A DNA stretch of 64,000 nt from Clostridia bacterium (GCA_017937655.1 JAGBDE010000023.1:1-64000); one strand, 5' to 3'. Shown: positions 42,318-51,806, counted from the stretch's first letter. Numbers and translations: made by a program. The notes: generated from the letters alone by a model not told the origin.

Positions 42318-43889
42318 GTGAAGAAAGAAAAAAAGAATCTGCGAATGTATCACAAGCACATTCAGGGCGCGCTGAACGAAAAGTGGACGGAGGCCATGGC
42401 TTCCGTGCTGCCCATCGTTCTGATCGTGACTGTTTTGTGCTTCCTTTTTGTGCCCGCACCCTCCAGCGCCATGCTGGGTTTCCTGACGGGCGCCGCCATG
42501 CTGATCATCGGCATGGGGCTTTTCACCCTGGGTACCGACCTGGCCATGACCCCCATCGGCGAAGAGGTGGGTTCCGCCATCACCCGCAGCAAAAAGCTGT
42601 GGCTCATTTTGCTGATTGCATTTCTGGTGGGCGTCATCGTCACCCTGTCCGAGCCTGACCTGCAGGTGCTGGCCCAGCAGGTGCCCGGCATTCCCAACAT
42701 GACCCTGATTTTCATGGTGGGCCTGGGCGTGGGCCTGTTTTTGATGGTGGCCTTCCTGCGCATCCTGTTCCGCATCCGGATGGCCTATCTGCTGCTGGGC
42801 TGCTATCTGCTGGTGTTCATTCTGGCCATCTTTGTGCCCAAGAACTTCCTGGCCGTGGCCTTTGACTCCGGCGGCGTGACCACCGGCCCCATGACCGTTC
42901 CCTTCATCATGGCCATGGGTCTGGGTGTCAGCTCCATCCGTAGCGACAAAAACGCTGAAAACGACTCCTTCGGTCTGGTGGCGCTGGCTTCCGTGGGCCC
43001 CATCCTGGCGGTGATGCTGCTGGGGCTGATCTATCGCCCGGAAAACGCCGCCTACACCTCCCCCGCCATGCCCAACGCGGCGGACACCACCGCCCTCACC
43101 TCCCTGTTTGTTCACGAGCTGCCCCATTACCTGGCCGAGGTGGGCATCGCCCTGGCGCCGATTTTTGCCTTCTTCCTGATTTTCCAGCTTGCCACCCTGC
43201 ACCTTCCCTGGCGCCAGGTGATCCGTATCATCTCCGGCGTGGTGTACACCTATGTGGGCCTGACCTTGTTTCTGACCGGCGTCAACGTTGGCTTCATGCC
43301 CATGGGCAGCTATCTGGGCAGCGCCATCGCCGGCCACGATCTGCGCTGGCTGCTTGTGCCCCTGGGCATGCTGATGGGCTACTTTGTGGTCAAAGCCGAG
43401 CCCGCGGTTCACATCCTCAGCAAGCAGGTGTACGAGGTCAGCGCAGGCACCATTTCCCAAAAGGCGCTGCTGACCAGCCTGTCCATCGGCGTGAGCGTGT
43501 CCGTTGGCCTCAGTATGCTGCGGGTGCTGACCGGCATGAACCTCCTGTGGCTGCTGGTTCCCGGCTACGCCCTCTCCCTCATCCTGATGTTCTTTACTCC
43601 GCCCATTTTCACTTCCATCGCATTTGACTCCGGCGGAGTGGCCTCCGGCCCCATGACCGCCACCTTCCTGCTGCCCCTGGCCATGGGCGCCTGCACCGCC
43701 GTGGGCGGAAACGTTGCCACGGATGCGTTCGGCGTGGTGGCCATGGTGGCCATGACTCCGCTGATCACCATCCAGCTGCTGGGCATCTTCGGCCAGATGA
43801 AATTCCGCAAGGCCCAGAAACTGGAAGAAGCCGCCAAGCCCGCAGAGGAAGAAATCATCGAGGATATCATTGAAGACATTATCGAATAA
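42318..43889 (+). CDS. Duplicated DUF1538 integral membrane protein
   Basis: A 523-residue polytopic protein made of two DUF1538 repeats (about 20-235 and 265-505). Each contains an FDSGGVxxGPM motif (FDSGGVTTGPMTVPF and FDSGGVASGPMTATF) and a DxFGxVA helix (DSFGLVALASVGPILAVMLLG and DAFGVVAMVAMTPLITIQLLG). Around 12-14 membrane helices are likely. The duplication and the polar motif inside the membrane suggest a channel or transporter, but no substrate is known. The start is GTG at 42318 after AGGAGG. The PII-like gene follows in 16 bases. Confidence 0.9.
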   Translation: MKKEKKNLRMYHKHIQGALNEKWTEAMASVLPIVLIVTVLCFLFVPAPSSAMLGFLTGAAMLIIGMGLFTLGTDLAMTPIGEEVGSAITRSKKLWLILLIAFLVGVIVTLSEPDLQVLAQQVPGIPNMTLIFMVGLGVGLFLMVAFLRILFRIRMAYLLLGCYLLVFILAIFVPKNFLAVAFDSGGVTTGPMTVPFIMAMGLGVSSIRSDKNAENDSFGLVALASVGPILAVMLLGLIYRPENAAYTSPAMPNAADTTALTSLFVHELPHYLAEVGIALAPIFAFFLIFQLATLHLPWRQVIRIISGVVYTYVGLTLFLTGVNVGFMPMGSYLGSAIAGHDLRWLLVPLGMLMGYFVVKAEPAVHILSKQVYEVSAGTISQKALLTSLSIGVSVSVGLSMLRVLTGMNLLWLLVPGYALSLILMFFTPPIFTSIAFDSGGVASGPMTATFLLPLAMGACTAVGGNVATDAFGVVAMVAMTPLITIQLLGIFGQMKFRKAQKLEEAAKPAEEEIIEDIIEDIIE

Positions 43890-43905
43890 GAAGGGAGACA
43901 AAGCC

Positions 43906-44604
43906 ATGTATGACCTTTGCCTTTTGAACGTCATCGTTCCCAGGGAGCAGGCCCCGCAGCTTGACGCCTTCTGGGAAATGCACCATATCGGCACCCACAC
44001 CAGCATGCTGTGCAGGGGCACGGCCACCAAGTCCCTGCTGGATTTGCTGGGCCTTGAGAATTCCGAGAAAACCCTGGCCTACGTCATGACCAGCAACGCG
44101 ATTGCCAAGCGGCTGATGAACGCGCTGGTCAGCGAAATGGGCCTGAACATGCCGGGCAACGGCGTTGCCTTCACCGTTCCGGTGGGCAGCGTGGCCGGTT
44201 CCAGCAGTCTCAACATTTTGACTCACAATCAGGACATTATTTTGGAAGAGGTGAAGAAGGACGTGACCTATCTCTACGAGCTGATTATTGCCATTGTGAA
44301 CCGGGGCCATGTGGACGATGTGATGGATGCGGCCCGGGAGGCGGGCGCCATGGGCGGCACCGTGATCCATGCCAAGGGCACCAACCGGGGCAACGAGAAT
44401 ATGTTTTTTGGCGTGTCCATTGCCGATGAAAAGGAAATGCTGCTGATCCTTTCCACCGCAGAGCAGCGCAAGACCATCATGCGGTCCATCATGGACAAGG
44501 CGGGCGTGCACAGCCCGGCCCATACGGTGATGTTCTCCCTGCCGGTGAACAGCGTGGCTGGCCTGCGGAGCATCATGGTCGCCGCCGGAGAAATTGAGGA
44601 ATAA
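43906..44604 (+). CDS. Tandem PII-like (GlnB superfamily) protein
   Basis: A 232-residue soluble protein made of two ferredoxin-like PII domains. The internal repeat is visible as GVAFTVPVGSVAG (about 86-98) and TVMFSLPVNSVAG (about 207-219), and IGTHTSMLCRGTATK versus MGGTVIHAKGTNRGN. PII proteins trimerise and bind nucleotides and effectors to control transporters, typified by GlnK-AmtB. A fused two-domain form adjacent to a two-repeat DUF1538 protein suggests matched symmetry. The ATG at 43906 follows AAGGGAG; the longer frame overlaps the upstream gene. Confidence 0.87.
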   Translation: MYDLCLLNVIVPREQAPQLDAFWEMHHIGTHTSMLCRGTATKSLLDLLGLENSEKTLAYVMTSNAIAKRLMNALVSEMGLNMPGNGVAFTVPVGSVAGSSSLNILTHNQDIILEEVKKDVTYLYELIIAIVNRGHVDDVMDAAREAGAMGGTVIHAKGTNRGNENMFFGVSIADEKEMLLILSTAEQRKTIMRSIMDKAGVHSPAHTVMFSLPVNSVAGLRSIMVAAGEIEE

Positions 44605-44615
44605 ACAGACATACA

Positions 44616-44652
44616 AAAACCCGCCTGACCACATACAGGTCAGGCGGGTTTT
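44616..44652. terminator. Bidirectional terminator
   Basis: AAAACCCGCCTGACC / GGTCAGGCGGGTTTT, a perfect 15-bp stem with a 7-base loop. It ends the DUF1538-PII operon (plus) and the udk operon (minus). Confidence 0.94.
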
Positions 44653-44661
44653 GTTATGCAA

Positions 44662-45279
44662 TTAAACGGATTCGCCGCTGAGCACATCCCGCACATAACC
44701 CGCCAGAATGCTGACGATGCGCGCGTTCTTGCCGCCATGAGCTACGATCACGTCCGCTTTTTCGATGTAGTTGCGGATGTACTTATCGTACATGGGCTTG
44801 ACGGTGGTCAGGTACTGGGCGGAGATGTTGTCGATGGCCCGGCCCCGCTCGTTGATGTCCCGGGTGATGCGGCGCAGCAGACAGATGTCCGGTTCCACGC
44901 TCATGTAGAGCTTAAGGAACATCAGGCTGCAGAGGCGTTCATCGTAGAAGGAATGGATGCCTTCGATGATGAGCACGTCGCTGGGGTAGATCAGCTCGTC
45001 GGAGTCGGCGCGGCAATGGCGGGAGTAGTCGTACTGCTTGCGGGTGATGGGCTGGCCGTCCATCAGGGCCTGCATGTCGCTGAGGAACAGATCGTGGTCG
45101 AAAATGCCGGGCTCGTCATAGTTGAGCAGGCAGCGCTCCTCAAAGGGCAGGTGGGAATAATCCCGGTAATAGCAGTCGTGGTTGATGACCGTGGCGCAGT
45201 CCCCCACCGCGTTTTTCAGTTCCATGGCAAGGGTGCTTTTGCCGCTGCCGCTTGCGCCGCAAACTCCAATAATGAGCAT
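44662..45279 (-). CDS. udk: Uridine kinase
   Basis: A 205-residue kinase that phosphorylates uridine/cytidine in pyrimidine salvage. It shows Walker A (IIGVCGASGSGKSTLAMEL), HDCYYRDYSHLPFEER, NYDEPGIFDHDLF, the strand DVLIIEGIHSFYDERL, and RRITRDINERGRAI with the lid arginines. The related PRK and unannotated udk-like groups cannot be fully excluded. The ATG follows AAGGGG, and the gene lies 21 bases after the DUF362 gene. Confidence 0.92.
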   Translation of the reverse strand: MLIIGVCGASGSGKSTLAMELKNAVGDCATVINHDCYYRDYSHLPFEERCLLNYDEPGIFDHDLFLSDMQALMDGQPITRKQYDYSRHCRADSDELIYPSDVLIIEGIHSFYDERLCSLMFLKLYMSVEPDICLLRRITRDINERGRAIDNISAQYLTTVKPMYDKYIRNYIEKADVIVAHGGKNARIVSILAGYVRDVLSGESV

Positions 45280-45300
45280 GCTCCTATCCCCTTTTGTTTC

Positions 45301-46434
45301 TTACTTGATGGTGACCAGCTCGTATTCCCGGCTTCCCAGGCCGATCTTCTCGCCGTGCTCCAGGCAGCTGCGCCACTCAGACTCGGGCGTGGAGTTGGTG
45401 AAGTGGTCGTGATGGTCGTGGAAATCAGGATCGTTCAGATGATCGCCCAGCTGGCTGTTCATGATGGGAGACAGCTTCAGGCAGGCGTCCACGCAGGCCT
45501 GATCCAGGGCCACAGGGTCGAAGGAAGCGAACATACCCACGTCGGGCAGGATGGGCGCATCGTTCTCGGCGTGACAGTCGCAGAAGGGAGAGATGTCCAT
45601 CACCAGAGAAACATGGAACTGGGGACGGCCATCCACCACAGCCTTGGCGTATTCGGCCATGCGGCGGTTCAGCATCTGGGCGGAATTGTCCTCCGCAAAG
45701 CTGATGGCGTCAAAGTTGCAGGCGCCGATGCAGCGGCCGCAGCCCACGCAGTTTTCGCTAACCACGGACATCTTGCGGGAAGCCTCGTCAAAGCGGAGGG
45801 CGTTGTTGGCGCAGTGCTTGGTGCACAGCTTGCAGCCCACGCACAGGTCGTGATCCACGCCGGCCTTGCCGCTCTTGTGCATTTCCTTCTTGCCAGCCCG
45901 GGAGCCGCAACCCATGCCCAGGTTCTTCAGCGCGCCGCCAAAACCGGTGTTTTCGTGGCCCTTGAAGTGATTCAGGCTGATGATGATATCCGCGTCCATA
46001 ATGCCCCGGCCGATCTTGGCCTTTTCCACGTATTCGCCGCCCACAACGGGTACTTCCACGTCATCGGTGCCCTTGAGGCCGTCGGCGATGATCAGGGGGC
46101 AGCCGGCGCTGAGGGGGGTGAAGCCGTTTTCCCAGGCGCAGTAGAGGTGTTCCAGGGCGTTCTTGCGGCTGCCCACGTAGAGGGTGTTGCAGTCGGTCAG
46201 GTAGGGCTTGCCGCCCAGGGACTTGACCACTTCCACCAGGGCGCGTGCATACTGGGGACGAAGGTAAGCGGTGTTGCCCAGCTCGCCAAAGTGGGTCTTG
46301 ATGGCCACGAAGCGGCCTTCCATGTTGATCTGGTCGATGCCGGCGGCGCGGATCAGCTTTTGCAGTTTGCCGGGCATGGTGATGCCGCCGTAGCAGGTAC
46401 GGAAGTCCGTGAAGTAAACCTGAGATTTGCTCAT
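45301..46434 (-). CDS. DUF362 protein with two [4Fe-4S] ferredoxin motifs
   Basis: A 377-residue protein. The DUF362 part contains VAIKTHFGELGNTAYLRPQY, PYLTDCNTLYVGSR, IISLNHFKGHENTGFGGALKNLGMGCGSRAGK. A ferredoxin insert at about 190-245 has CVGCKLCTKHC and CVGCGRCIGAC, the two CxxCxxCxxxC sets for [4Fe-4S] clusters. Proteins of this type are common in anaerobes; their reaction is not known to me. It sits 24 bases after the SdrD-like gene and 21 before udk. Confidence 0.92.
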   Translation of the reverse strand: MSKSQVYFTDFRTCYGGITMPGKLQKLIRAAGIDQINMEGRFVAIKTHFGELGNTAYLRPQYARALVEVVKSLGGKPYLTDCNTLYVGSRKNALEHLYCAWENGFTPLSAGCPLIIADGLKGTDDVEVPVVGGEYVEKAKIGRGIMDADIIISLNHFKGHENTGFGGALKNLGMGCGSRAGKKEMHKSGKAGVDHDLCVGCKLCTKHCANNALRFDEASRKMSVVSENCVGCGRCIGACNFDAISFAEDNSAQMLNRRMAEYAKAVVDGRPQFHVSLVMDISPFCDCHAENDAPILPDVGMFASFDPVALDQACVDACLKLSPIMNSQLGDHLNDPDFHDHHDHFTNSTPESEWRSCLEHGEKIGLGSREYELVTIK

Positions 46435-46458
46435 GGGGCGTTCCTCATTTCTTGATAT

Positions 46459-49400
46459 TTATTTGTTAGGATCGTAGACGTTCTCCCAATCCTGGGTTGC
46501 AACAATCACGTATTTTTCCTGGGCCACAGTCCAGTCGCGCTGGGGCGGATCCACAATGACAGAGGGGAGCTGCTGTCCGGGCAGAAGAATGTAACCAAGG
46601 TTCACGTCTTTGTTCTCACTACCGCTGACGGCATTCATTTCAGTGGTATAGGCCTTGTTTCCATCACCGGATGTAAGCGCGCTGGAGATGATCCCCAAAC
46701 CAGGAACAGGTGTGGTGATAGTCAGCTCCGGATAAGCCTCTGCCTCCAGACTGTAGACACCGGGATAGACCTGATCAAAGAGATAGTAGCCATACGCATC
46801 GCTGGTGGTTTCGTAAGCCACTTCACCGCCGGAGAGCAGGCGGATGGTCACGCCGGGGATGAACTGCTCGCCGCCGTCGATGAGGCCGTTCTGGTTTTCA
46901 TCCAGCCAGACCTGGTCGCCGATCTTGGCAGGCACGATGAACAGAATGTTCCGGTTCAGCTGGTGCTTGGCCATCTCCAGGGGGAACACGTCGCTCATGC
47001 CGCTTTCCGTGTCCCAGGTGGTGATGGTGGATGCACCGGCGGGATAGTTGGGATCGTCAGGACGGACGAAGATCATGCCCAGAGGCAGCTCGGACTTGAT
47101 CTGATACTGGCCGGGCCAGAGGCCATCGAACTGGTAATGGCCGAACTCGTCGGTTTCGGTCACAGCCAGAGCGGAGGACGCGCCTTCCTGCCACAGACTG
47201 ATCTCAGCGCCGGCCACGGCATTGTTTTCCTCGCCCACGCGCAGGGTCAGGTTACCGGCGATGCTGGTGCGGCTGACCAGACCGGCGGTCAGGTCGCTGC
47301 GGGTTTCGCCCTCGGCCACGGTGATGCCTTCCTGCTTCATTTCGCCTTCAAAGAAGCGGAAGCCGGATGCGGGATCGTCAGCGGATTCAGACTGCTCCGG
47401 CATCATGAAGCTGACGGAGTAGCTGCCGGGACGGACGTTGTCAAACACGAATCCGGTCTCGCTGGTGAGGAGGGTGTCCGCCACCAGGCCGGTGTTTTCG
47501 TCAATCAGGTTCAGGGTCAGGCCGGTGAGGAGGGCTTCCTCAGCGGCGCGGCTGCCGTCCTTGTTTTCATCCAGCCAGATGGCGCCGGAAATGGTGGCGG
47601 GCTTCACGCCGCCCAGCAGCAGCTGCTGACGGCCCACAAGGATATCCCAGTTGCAGTCCAGAGTCTGCTGGTTTTCGGGGGCAAAGGCCAGGCCTTCCGC
47701 CTCGCGGCTGAGGATATAGCCTTCGGGCAGATCCACGCAAATCTGGTAATTGCCGGGACGCAGATCCCGGATGAAGTAGTAGCCGGACGCGTCAGAGGTG
47801 GCAACCCGCTCGTCGCCGCCTTCGGGCAGCAGCTTCACAGCCGCGCCGCTGAGGGCGGTCTCGCCGTCGTCCATCAGGCCGTTGGCGTTGGTGTCCACAA
47901 ACACAGTGCCTTCCAGGCTGCCCAGCTCCACGCCGCCAACTAGAGGCCGCACATGGTCGTCCCCCATGACGATAGTAAAGGATTCGGAAACCGTCTCCCG
48001 TCCCTGATGCTCCAGGGTGTTGCCGCCCTGTGCCACCTGGGCCAGCTCTGCGTGTTCGGGCAGCTGGTAGGTCAGGGTGTAGGTGCCGGGCATCACGCCG
48101 TCAAAGAAGTAAGTGCTGTCTTCTTCCACAGGGCGGACCAGGTCGATCTCGCCATCCTGGGACAAAAGGCGCACATTCACGCCCACCATGCCGGCCTCGC
48201 CGTCGTCCTGGAAACCGTTGTCGTTCAGGTCCTTGAAGAACCGGCCGGTGACGGTTGCGGAGGGCAGCATGCCCGCGTTGACATTTTCCACTACCTGGCT
48301 CATGCTCAGTTCCATGGGAGCGGTCTGGCCAAAGCCGTCCAGCAGTTCCACTACATGGCTGCCGCCTTCCAGCTCAGGGCGCAGGCGGGTAAAGCCGTTG
48401 CCGGCCACACGCTGGAACTTGATCACATAATTGCCGGGCATCAGGCCATGGAGAGCGTACTGGCCGTCCTTGTTGGTGGTGGACTTGTCATGCACCATGC
48501 CGTTTTCGTCCACCGCGTAGACCTCAATGCCGGAGATATTCTTCTCGTCAGAGGTGTACTGGCCGTCGTAGTTTTCGTCGGTGAAGACGGTGCCGCGGAT
48601 GGTTGCGCCCATGGCTACGCCCACGGGGACAGTGACGGTGGTGCCGCTCTGCACGTCGATGGGCTGCACGCTGTTTTCCCGGCGGCCGTCACGCTGCACA
48701 AACTGGTTGCTGATTTCCACGTTCTCGGCGGCGTTTTCAGGCACCACGGTGAACTCGCTGCCATCGTCGGGCAGGATGACCCGCAGGCGATAATTGCCGC
48801 TGCGCAGGCCATTCAGGGTGTACTGGCCGTTTTCGTCGGACACCACCTTGCCATAGGACTCATCATTGCTGACCTTGATGGCTTCCAGGGTGACACCGGC
48901 CGCGCCGGGCTCGCCTTCGTCCAGAACGCCGTTGTAGTTCAGATCCATGAACACCACGCCGGTCAGGGTGCCGTTCTGGATCACGCCGATGTTCTTATTG
49001 CCAACCTGCTCTTGCTTGCCCACGCGGAAATCGCGCTCCAAGGTAGAGCCGGTGAAGATGCTGCGCAGATCGCCGCCGGTCTTGGAATAGCGGGCAAAGA
49101 GGCAGCCATCAGGCAAAGTAGCGCTGATGCTGAATTTTTCCTTCTCAAGTCCGCCAAAGGAATAAATACCAGTCTCATCAGTCGTGAAATAGTAGATGTT
49201 GCCGCTGGTCAGGCCCTCCAGGCGGATGACCACGCCGGCCACGCCAGGCTCGTCTTCGTCCATGAGGCCGTCGTTGTTCATGTCTTCAAACACGCGGCCG
49301 CCCAGGGAGCCAAGCAGCTCCATGCCGGCGCCGGCCACAACAGGCTGGCCGGCGGTGAAGTCAATGGGATCGCTGATGGCGACATATCCGTTGCCGCCTT

Positions 49401-50721
49401 CCACAGAACTGTTTTCGCCCTTCACGGTGGGGCAATAGCCATCGGTGCCGGTCACCCGCAGGGTATGGCTGCCGGGGGCGACGCCTTCCAACGTCAGCTG
49501 ACCGTTTTCATCGGTCAGGCCGGAAGCCAGAACGGTTTCGCCGTCCATGACCTCCACCTTCACGCCGGCAATGCCCTTGGCGTCCTCGGTCATCTTGCCG
49601 GTACGCTTGCGGTCAGAAAAAGCGGTAAAGCTGAGGGTGCAGCTGGTTTCAAAGGTCACTTCCGGCAGAAGAAGCTCCTCGCCCTCCGCCAGGGTGACAG
49701 CGGTCCAGATCATATCGCCCTGGTCCGTAAGCTGCCATACGTCGCCCGCAGAAAAGGCCATGCCCTCAGGCAGGCTGATGAACACATTGTATTCGCCGGC
49801 GGGAAGCTGCTCAAAAGCAAAGCTGCCATCCTCCCCTGCTTCGGCGGTCAGCTGCTGATCCTGAGCAGCCAGCGCCACAGCGGTGCCCTGGGGGATGCCG
49901 CAGGAAGGCATGGCAATACGTCCCACAACGGGTTCCGGCGTGGGTTCGGGAGTGGGTTCCGGGGTGGGCTCGGCAGTCGCTTCGGGCTGGACAGCTTCCT
50001 CCGCCGGAGCCTCGTCCGCGGGGTCTGCGGATTCCATCACGGGAATGTCCACCACAGGCTTTTCTTCTGCCGCGGCAGAAGCATCCTCCTGGCCGGGAAC
50101 CAGCGGCAGAGGCAGCAACGCAGGTTCGCCTTCCAGGGTCTCCACCACCTGGCCCGCCGCATCGCGCTTCTCGCCGCTGAGCAGCACTTCCAGCATGCCG
50201 GAGGCAGCGCCTTCCTCTGCAAGCAAGGTCATCTCAACGGTGCAGCCGGCATAGTTCTCCTGCAGCAGGCGGAAATCGGCGCCGTCGCCATAAATTTTCA
50301 GCATAAAGCCAACGCTTCCCTCGGGCATGGCAAAGGGATAGCCGGCCATCCAGGTCTTCTGGTCGCCCATAGGTTCACCCATGGCGTCCAGGGCCTGCAC
50401 GGTGAAAACAGACGCCACAGAATCCTTCAGCAGAATCTCGCTGATGGTGATCCCGGTGCTGTCCGCCAGATGCGCATCCAGACCCAGGCCGTAAAAAAGC
50501 AGGCCGTCTCCGGTTTCGGGCGCATGATAAAGCAGCGTTTTTGCCGCAAAAACGCCATCCTGATTTTTCTGGAATTCGCCGTTTTCCACGGTCAGGCCAT
50601 AGGGGTTTTCCGCCGTCTGGGCCATCGCGGAGAAGGGCATCGCCAGCAGGCAAAGCATTGCCAGCAAAGCAAAAATCTTGCCCACAAAACGGTTTGAGGT
50701 ATTGGAGTTCAGATGTTTCAT
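46459..50721 (-). CDS. Large secreted protein of SdrD B-like / prealbumin-like repeats
   Basis: A 1420-residue secreted protein. The signal peptide (FVGKIFALLAMLCLLAMPFSAMA) is followed by a novel N-terminal region to ~215, a Pro/Thr/Glu linker (PTPEPTPEPTPEP, about 250-265), then about ten beta-sandwich repeats. At least seven carry a calcium-type loop DxNxxGxxD (EDMNNDGLMDED, MDLNYNGVLDEG, TDENYDGQYTSD, KDLNDNGFQDDG, VDTNANGLMDDG, LDENKDGSRAAE, LDENQNGLIDGG). Typical phrases such as GxYxFxxLxPGxYxV recur. No LPxTG motif or C-terminal membrane helix is seen, so the anchoring is unknown. It is probably an adhesin or surface fibre. Confidence 0.88.
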   Translation of the reverse strand: MKHLNSNTSNRFVGKIFALLAMLCLLAMPFSAMAQTAENPYGLTVENGEFQKNQDGVFAAKTLLYHAPETGDGLLFYGLGLDAHLADSTGITISEILLKDSVASVFTVQALDAMGEPMGDQKTWMAGYPFAMPEGSVGFMLKIYGDGADFRLLQENYAGCTVEMTLLAEEGAASGMLEVLLSGEKRDAAGQVVETLEGEPALLPLPLVPGQEDASAAAEEKPVVDIPVMESADPADEAPAEEAVQPEATAEPTPEPTPEPTPEPVVGRIAMPSCGIPQGTAVALAAQDQQLTAEAGEDGSFAFEQLPAGEYNVFISLPEGMAFSAGDVWQLTDQGDMIWTAVTLAEGEELLLPEVTFETSCTLSFTAFSDRKRTGKMTEDAKGIAGVKVEVMDGETVLASGLTDENGQLTLEGVAPGSHTLRVTGTDGYCPTVKGENSSVEGGNGYVAISDPIDFTAGQPVVAGAGMELLGSLGGRVFEDMNNDGLMDEDEPGVAGVVIRLEGLTSGNIYYFTTDETGIYSFGGLEKEKFSISATLPDGCLFARYSKTGGDLRSIFTGSTLERDFRVGKQEQVGNKNIGVIQNGTLTGVVFMDLNYNGVLDEGEPGAAGVTLEAIKVSNDESYGKVVSDENGQYTLNGLRSGNYRLRVILPDDGSEFTVVPENAAENVEISNQFVQRDGRRENSVQPIDVQSGTTVTVPVGVAMGATIRGTVFTDENYDGQYTSDEKNISGIEVYAVDENGMVHDKSTTNKDGQYALHGLMPGNYVIKFQRVAGNGFTRLRPELEGGSHVVELLDGFGQTAPMELSMSQVVENVNAGMLPSATVTGRFFKDLNDNGFQDDGEAGMVGVNVRLLSQDGEIDLVRPVEEDSTYFFDGVMPGTYTLTYQLPEHAELAQVAQGGNTLEHQGRETVSESFTIVMGDDHVRPLVGGVELGSLEGTVFVDTNANGLMDDGETALSGAAVKLLPEGGDERVATSDASGYYFIRDLRPGNYQICVDLPEGYILSREAEGLAFAPENQQTLDCNWDILVGRQQLLLGGVKPATISGAIWLDENKDGSRAAEEALLTGLTLNLIDENTGLVADTLLTSETGFVFDNVRPGSYSVSFMMPEQSESADDPASGFRFFEGEMKQEGITVAEGETRSDLTAGLVSRTSIAGNLTLRVGEENNAVAGAEISLWQEGASSALAVTETDEFGHYQFDGLWPGQYQIKSELPLGMIFVRPDDPNYPAGASTITTWDTESGMSDVFPLEMAKHQLNRNILFIVPAKIGDQVWLDENQNGLIDGGEQFIPGVTIRLLSGGEVAYETTSDAYGYYLFDQVYPGVYSLEAEAYPELTITTPVPGLGIISSALTSGDGNKAYTTEMNAVSGSENKDVNLGYILLPGQQLPSVIVDPPQRDWTVAQEKYVIVATQDWENVYDPNK

Positions 50722-50765
50722 CCTCGTTCGCCTCCGTGTTGCATTGCATATCTTACCATCATTAT

Positions 50766-50794
50766 ATACTAATGCATCCCCTACCCTTTGTCAA
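50766..50794 (-). promoter_or_regulatory. Promoter of the SdrD-like operon
   Basis: Minus-strand TTGACA (50794-50789), 17-base spacer, TAGTAT (50771-50766). Confidence 0.65.
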
Positions 50795-50875
50795 TCTGAA
50801 ATGGCTGTCATTCTCGTAACACTTTCCGCCGCAAGTTTTTTTCCTGTATTGGTTTTTTTCTACAGAAAATGCGCG

Positions 50876-50905
50876 TTGACAGCTTGTCCTCCAGGATGAT
50901 AAAAT
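50876..50905 (+). promoter_or_regulatory. Promoter of the PHP phosphoesterase
   Basis: TTGACA (50876-50881), 18-base spacer, TAAAAT (50900-50905). Confidence 0.75.
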
Positions 50906-50948
50906 ATTAACATTCTTATTTTATGTCTTTTTTAAGGAGTTGCCAACC

Positions 50949-51743
50949 ATGCCTTTCTTGTATGATACCCACATTCATACCAGCCAGGCCAGCAAATGCG
51001 GCGGATCTACCGGCGCAGAGCATGCACGTGCCTATAAGGAGCTGGGCTTTCAGGGTATCATCATTACCGACCATTTCTTTGGCGGAAATACGGCTGTGCC
51101 CCGGGATCTGCCCTGGAAAGAGCGGGTCGACATCTTCTGCTCCGGCTACGAGGACGCTCTCATTGAGGGCCAGAAAATCGGCCTGGATGTGTTCTTTGGC
51201 TGGGAGCAAAACTTCATGCACGACGAATACCTGATCTACGGCCTGGACAAGCGCTGGCTGCTGGATCACCCGGAAATGGAGCACTGGACCCGCGCCCAGC
51301 AGCTTTCCGAGGTGCACAAATACGGCGGATGCGTCGTGCAGGCTCATCCCTTCCGGGACAGAAACTACATCGACCACATCCGCCTGGGCCTTCAGTACTG
51401 CGACGCGGTGGAGGTGCTCAACATGGGCAACCAGCCCTACAACGACGCCGCCGCCTACCGCTACGCCAAGGAGTACGGCCTGCCCATGACCGCCGGTTCC
51501 GATAATCACCACGCTGATTATTCCCTGGCCGATCCGGCTGAACGCATTTGCAGCATTCAGCTTCCCCGGCGGATGGACAGCATTCAGGACTATGTGCAGC
51601 TGATCCGTCAAAAGGAAGAGATTCCCTTCTTTGTTCCCAATGGACGGTTTGACGTGACGCCCGATGCGCCGCAGCTGGAAAGTTTCTGGCTGGATGAAAA
51701 CGAACAGTGTCAGCCCACCGGCCGGGACTGGCTGCAGAAATAA
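50949..51743 (+). CDS. PHP-domain phosphoesterase
   Basis: A 264-residue metal-dependent phosphoesterase of the PHP family (histidinol phosphatase / DNA polymerase III exonuclease relatives). Ligand motifs are YDTHIHTSQAS, IITDHFFG, FFGWEQNF, VVQAHPFRD and TAGSDNHHADY. The substrate is unknown; no histidine genes are near. The ATG at 50949 has AAGGAG at 9 bases; the TTG three codons earlier overlaps the site. It has its own promoter and terminator. Confidence 0.9.
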   Translation: MPFLYDTHIHTSQASKCGGSTGAEHARAYKELGFQGIIITDHFFGGNTAVPRDLPWKERVDIFCSGYEDALIEGQKIGLDVFFGWEQNFMHDEYLIYGLDKRWLLDHPEMEHWTRAQQLSEVHKYGGCVVQAHPFRDRNYIDHIRLGLQYCDAVEVLNMGNQPYNDAAAYRYAKEYGLPMTAGSDNHHADYSLADPAERICSIQLPRRMDSIQDYVQLIRQKEEIPFFVPNGRFDVTPDAPQLESFWLDENEQCQPTGRDWLQK

Positions 51744-51759
51744 ACCAGATTTTTCTTTA

Positions 51760-51792
51760 CCGCATACCGGTTTGAACGGTGTGCGGTTTTTT
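51760..51792 (+). terminator. Terminator of the PHP gene
   Basis: CCGCATACCG / CGGTGTGCGG (one G-T pair) followed by T6, 17 bases after the stop. Confidence 0.87.
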
Positions 51793-51806
51793 GTAGCATT
51801 TTTTGG

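Noticed and set aside
41628-44030. Minus-strand open frame of 800 codons opposite the L,D-transpeptidase and DUF1538 genes
   Set aside because: His/Gly-rich antisense shadow with no start signal.
47953-50697. Plus-strand open frame of 914 codons opposite the SdrD-like gene
   Set aside because: Antisense shadow: low-complexity Ala/Gly/His/Val sequence mirroring the repeats of the real gene.
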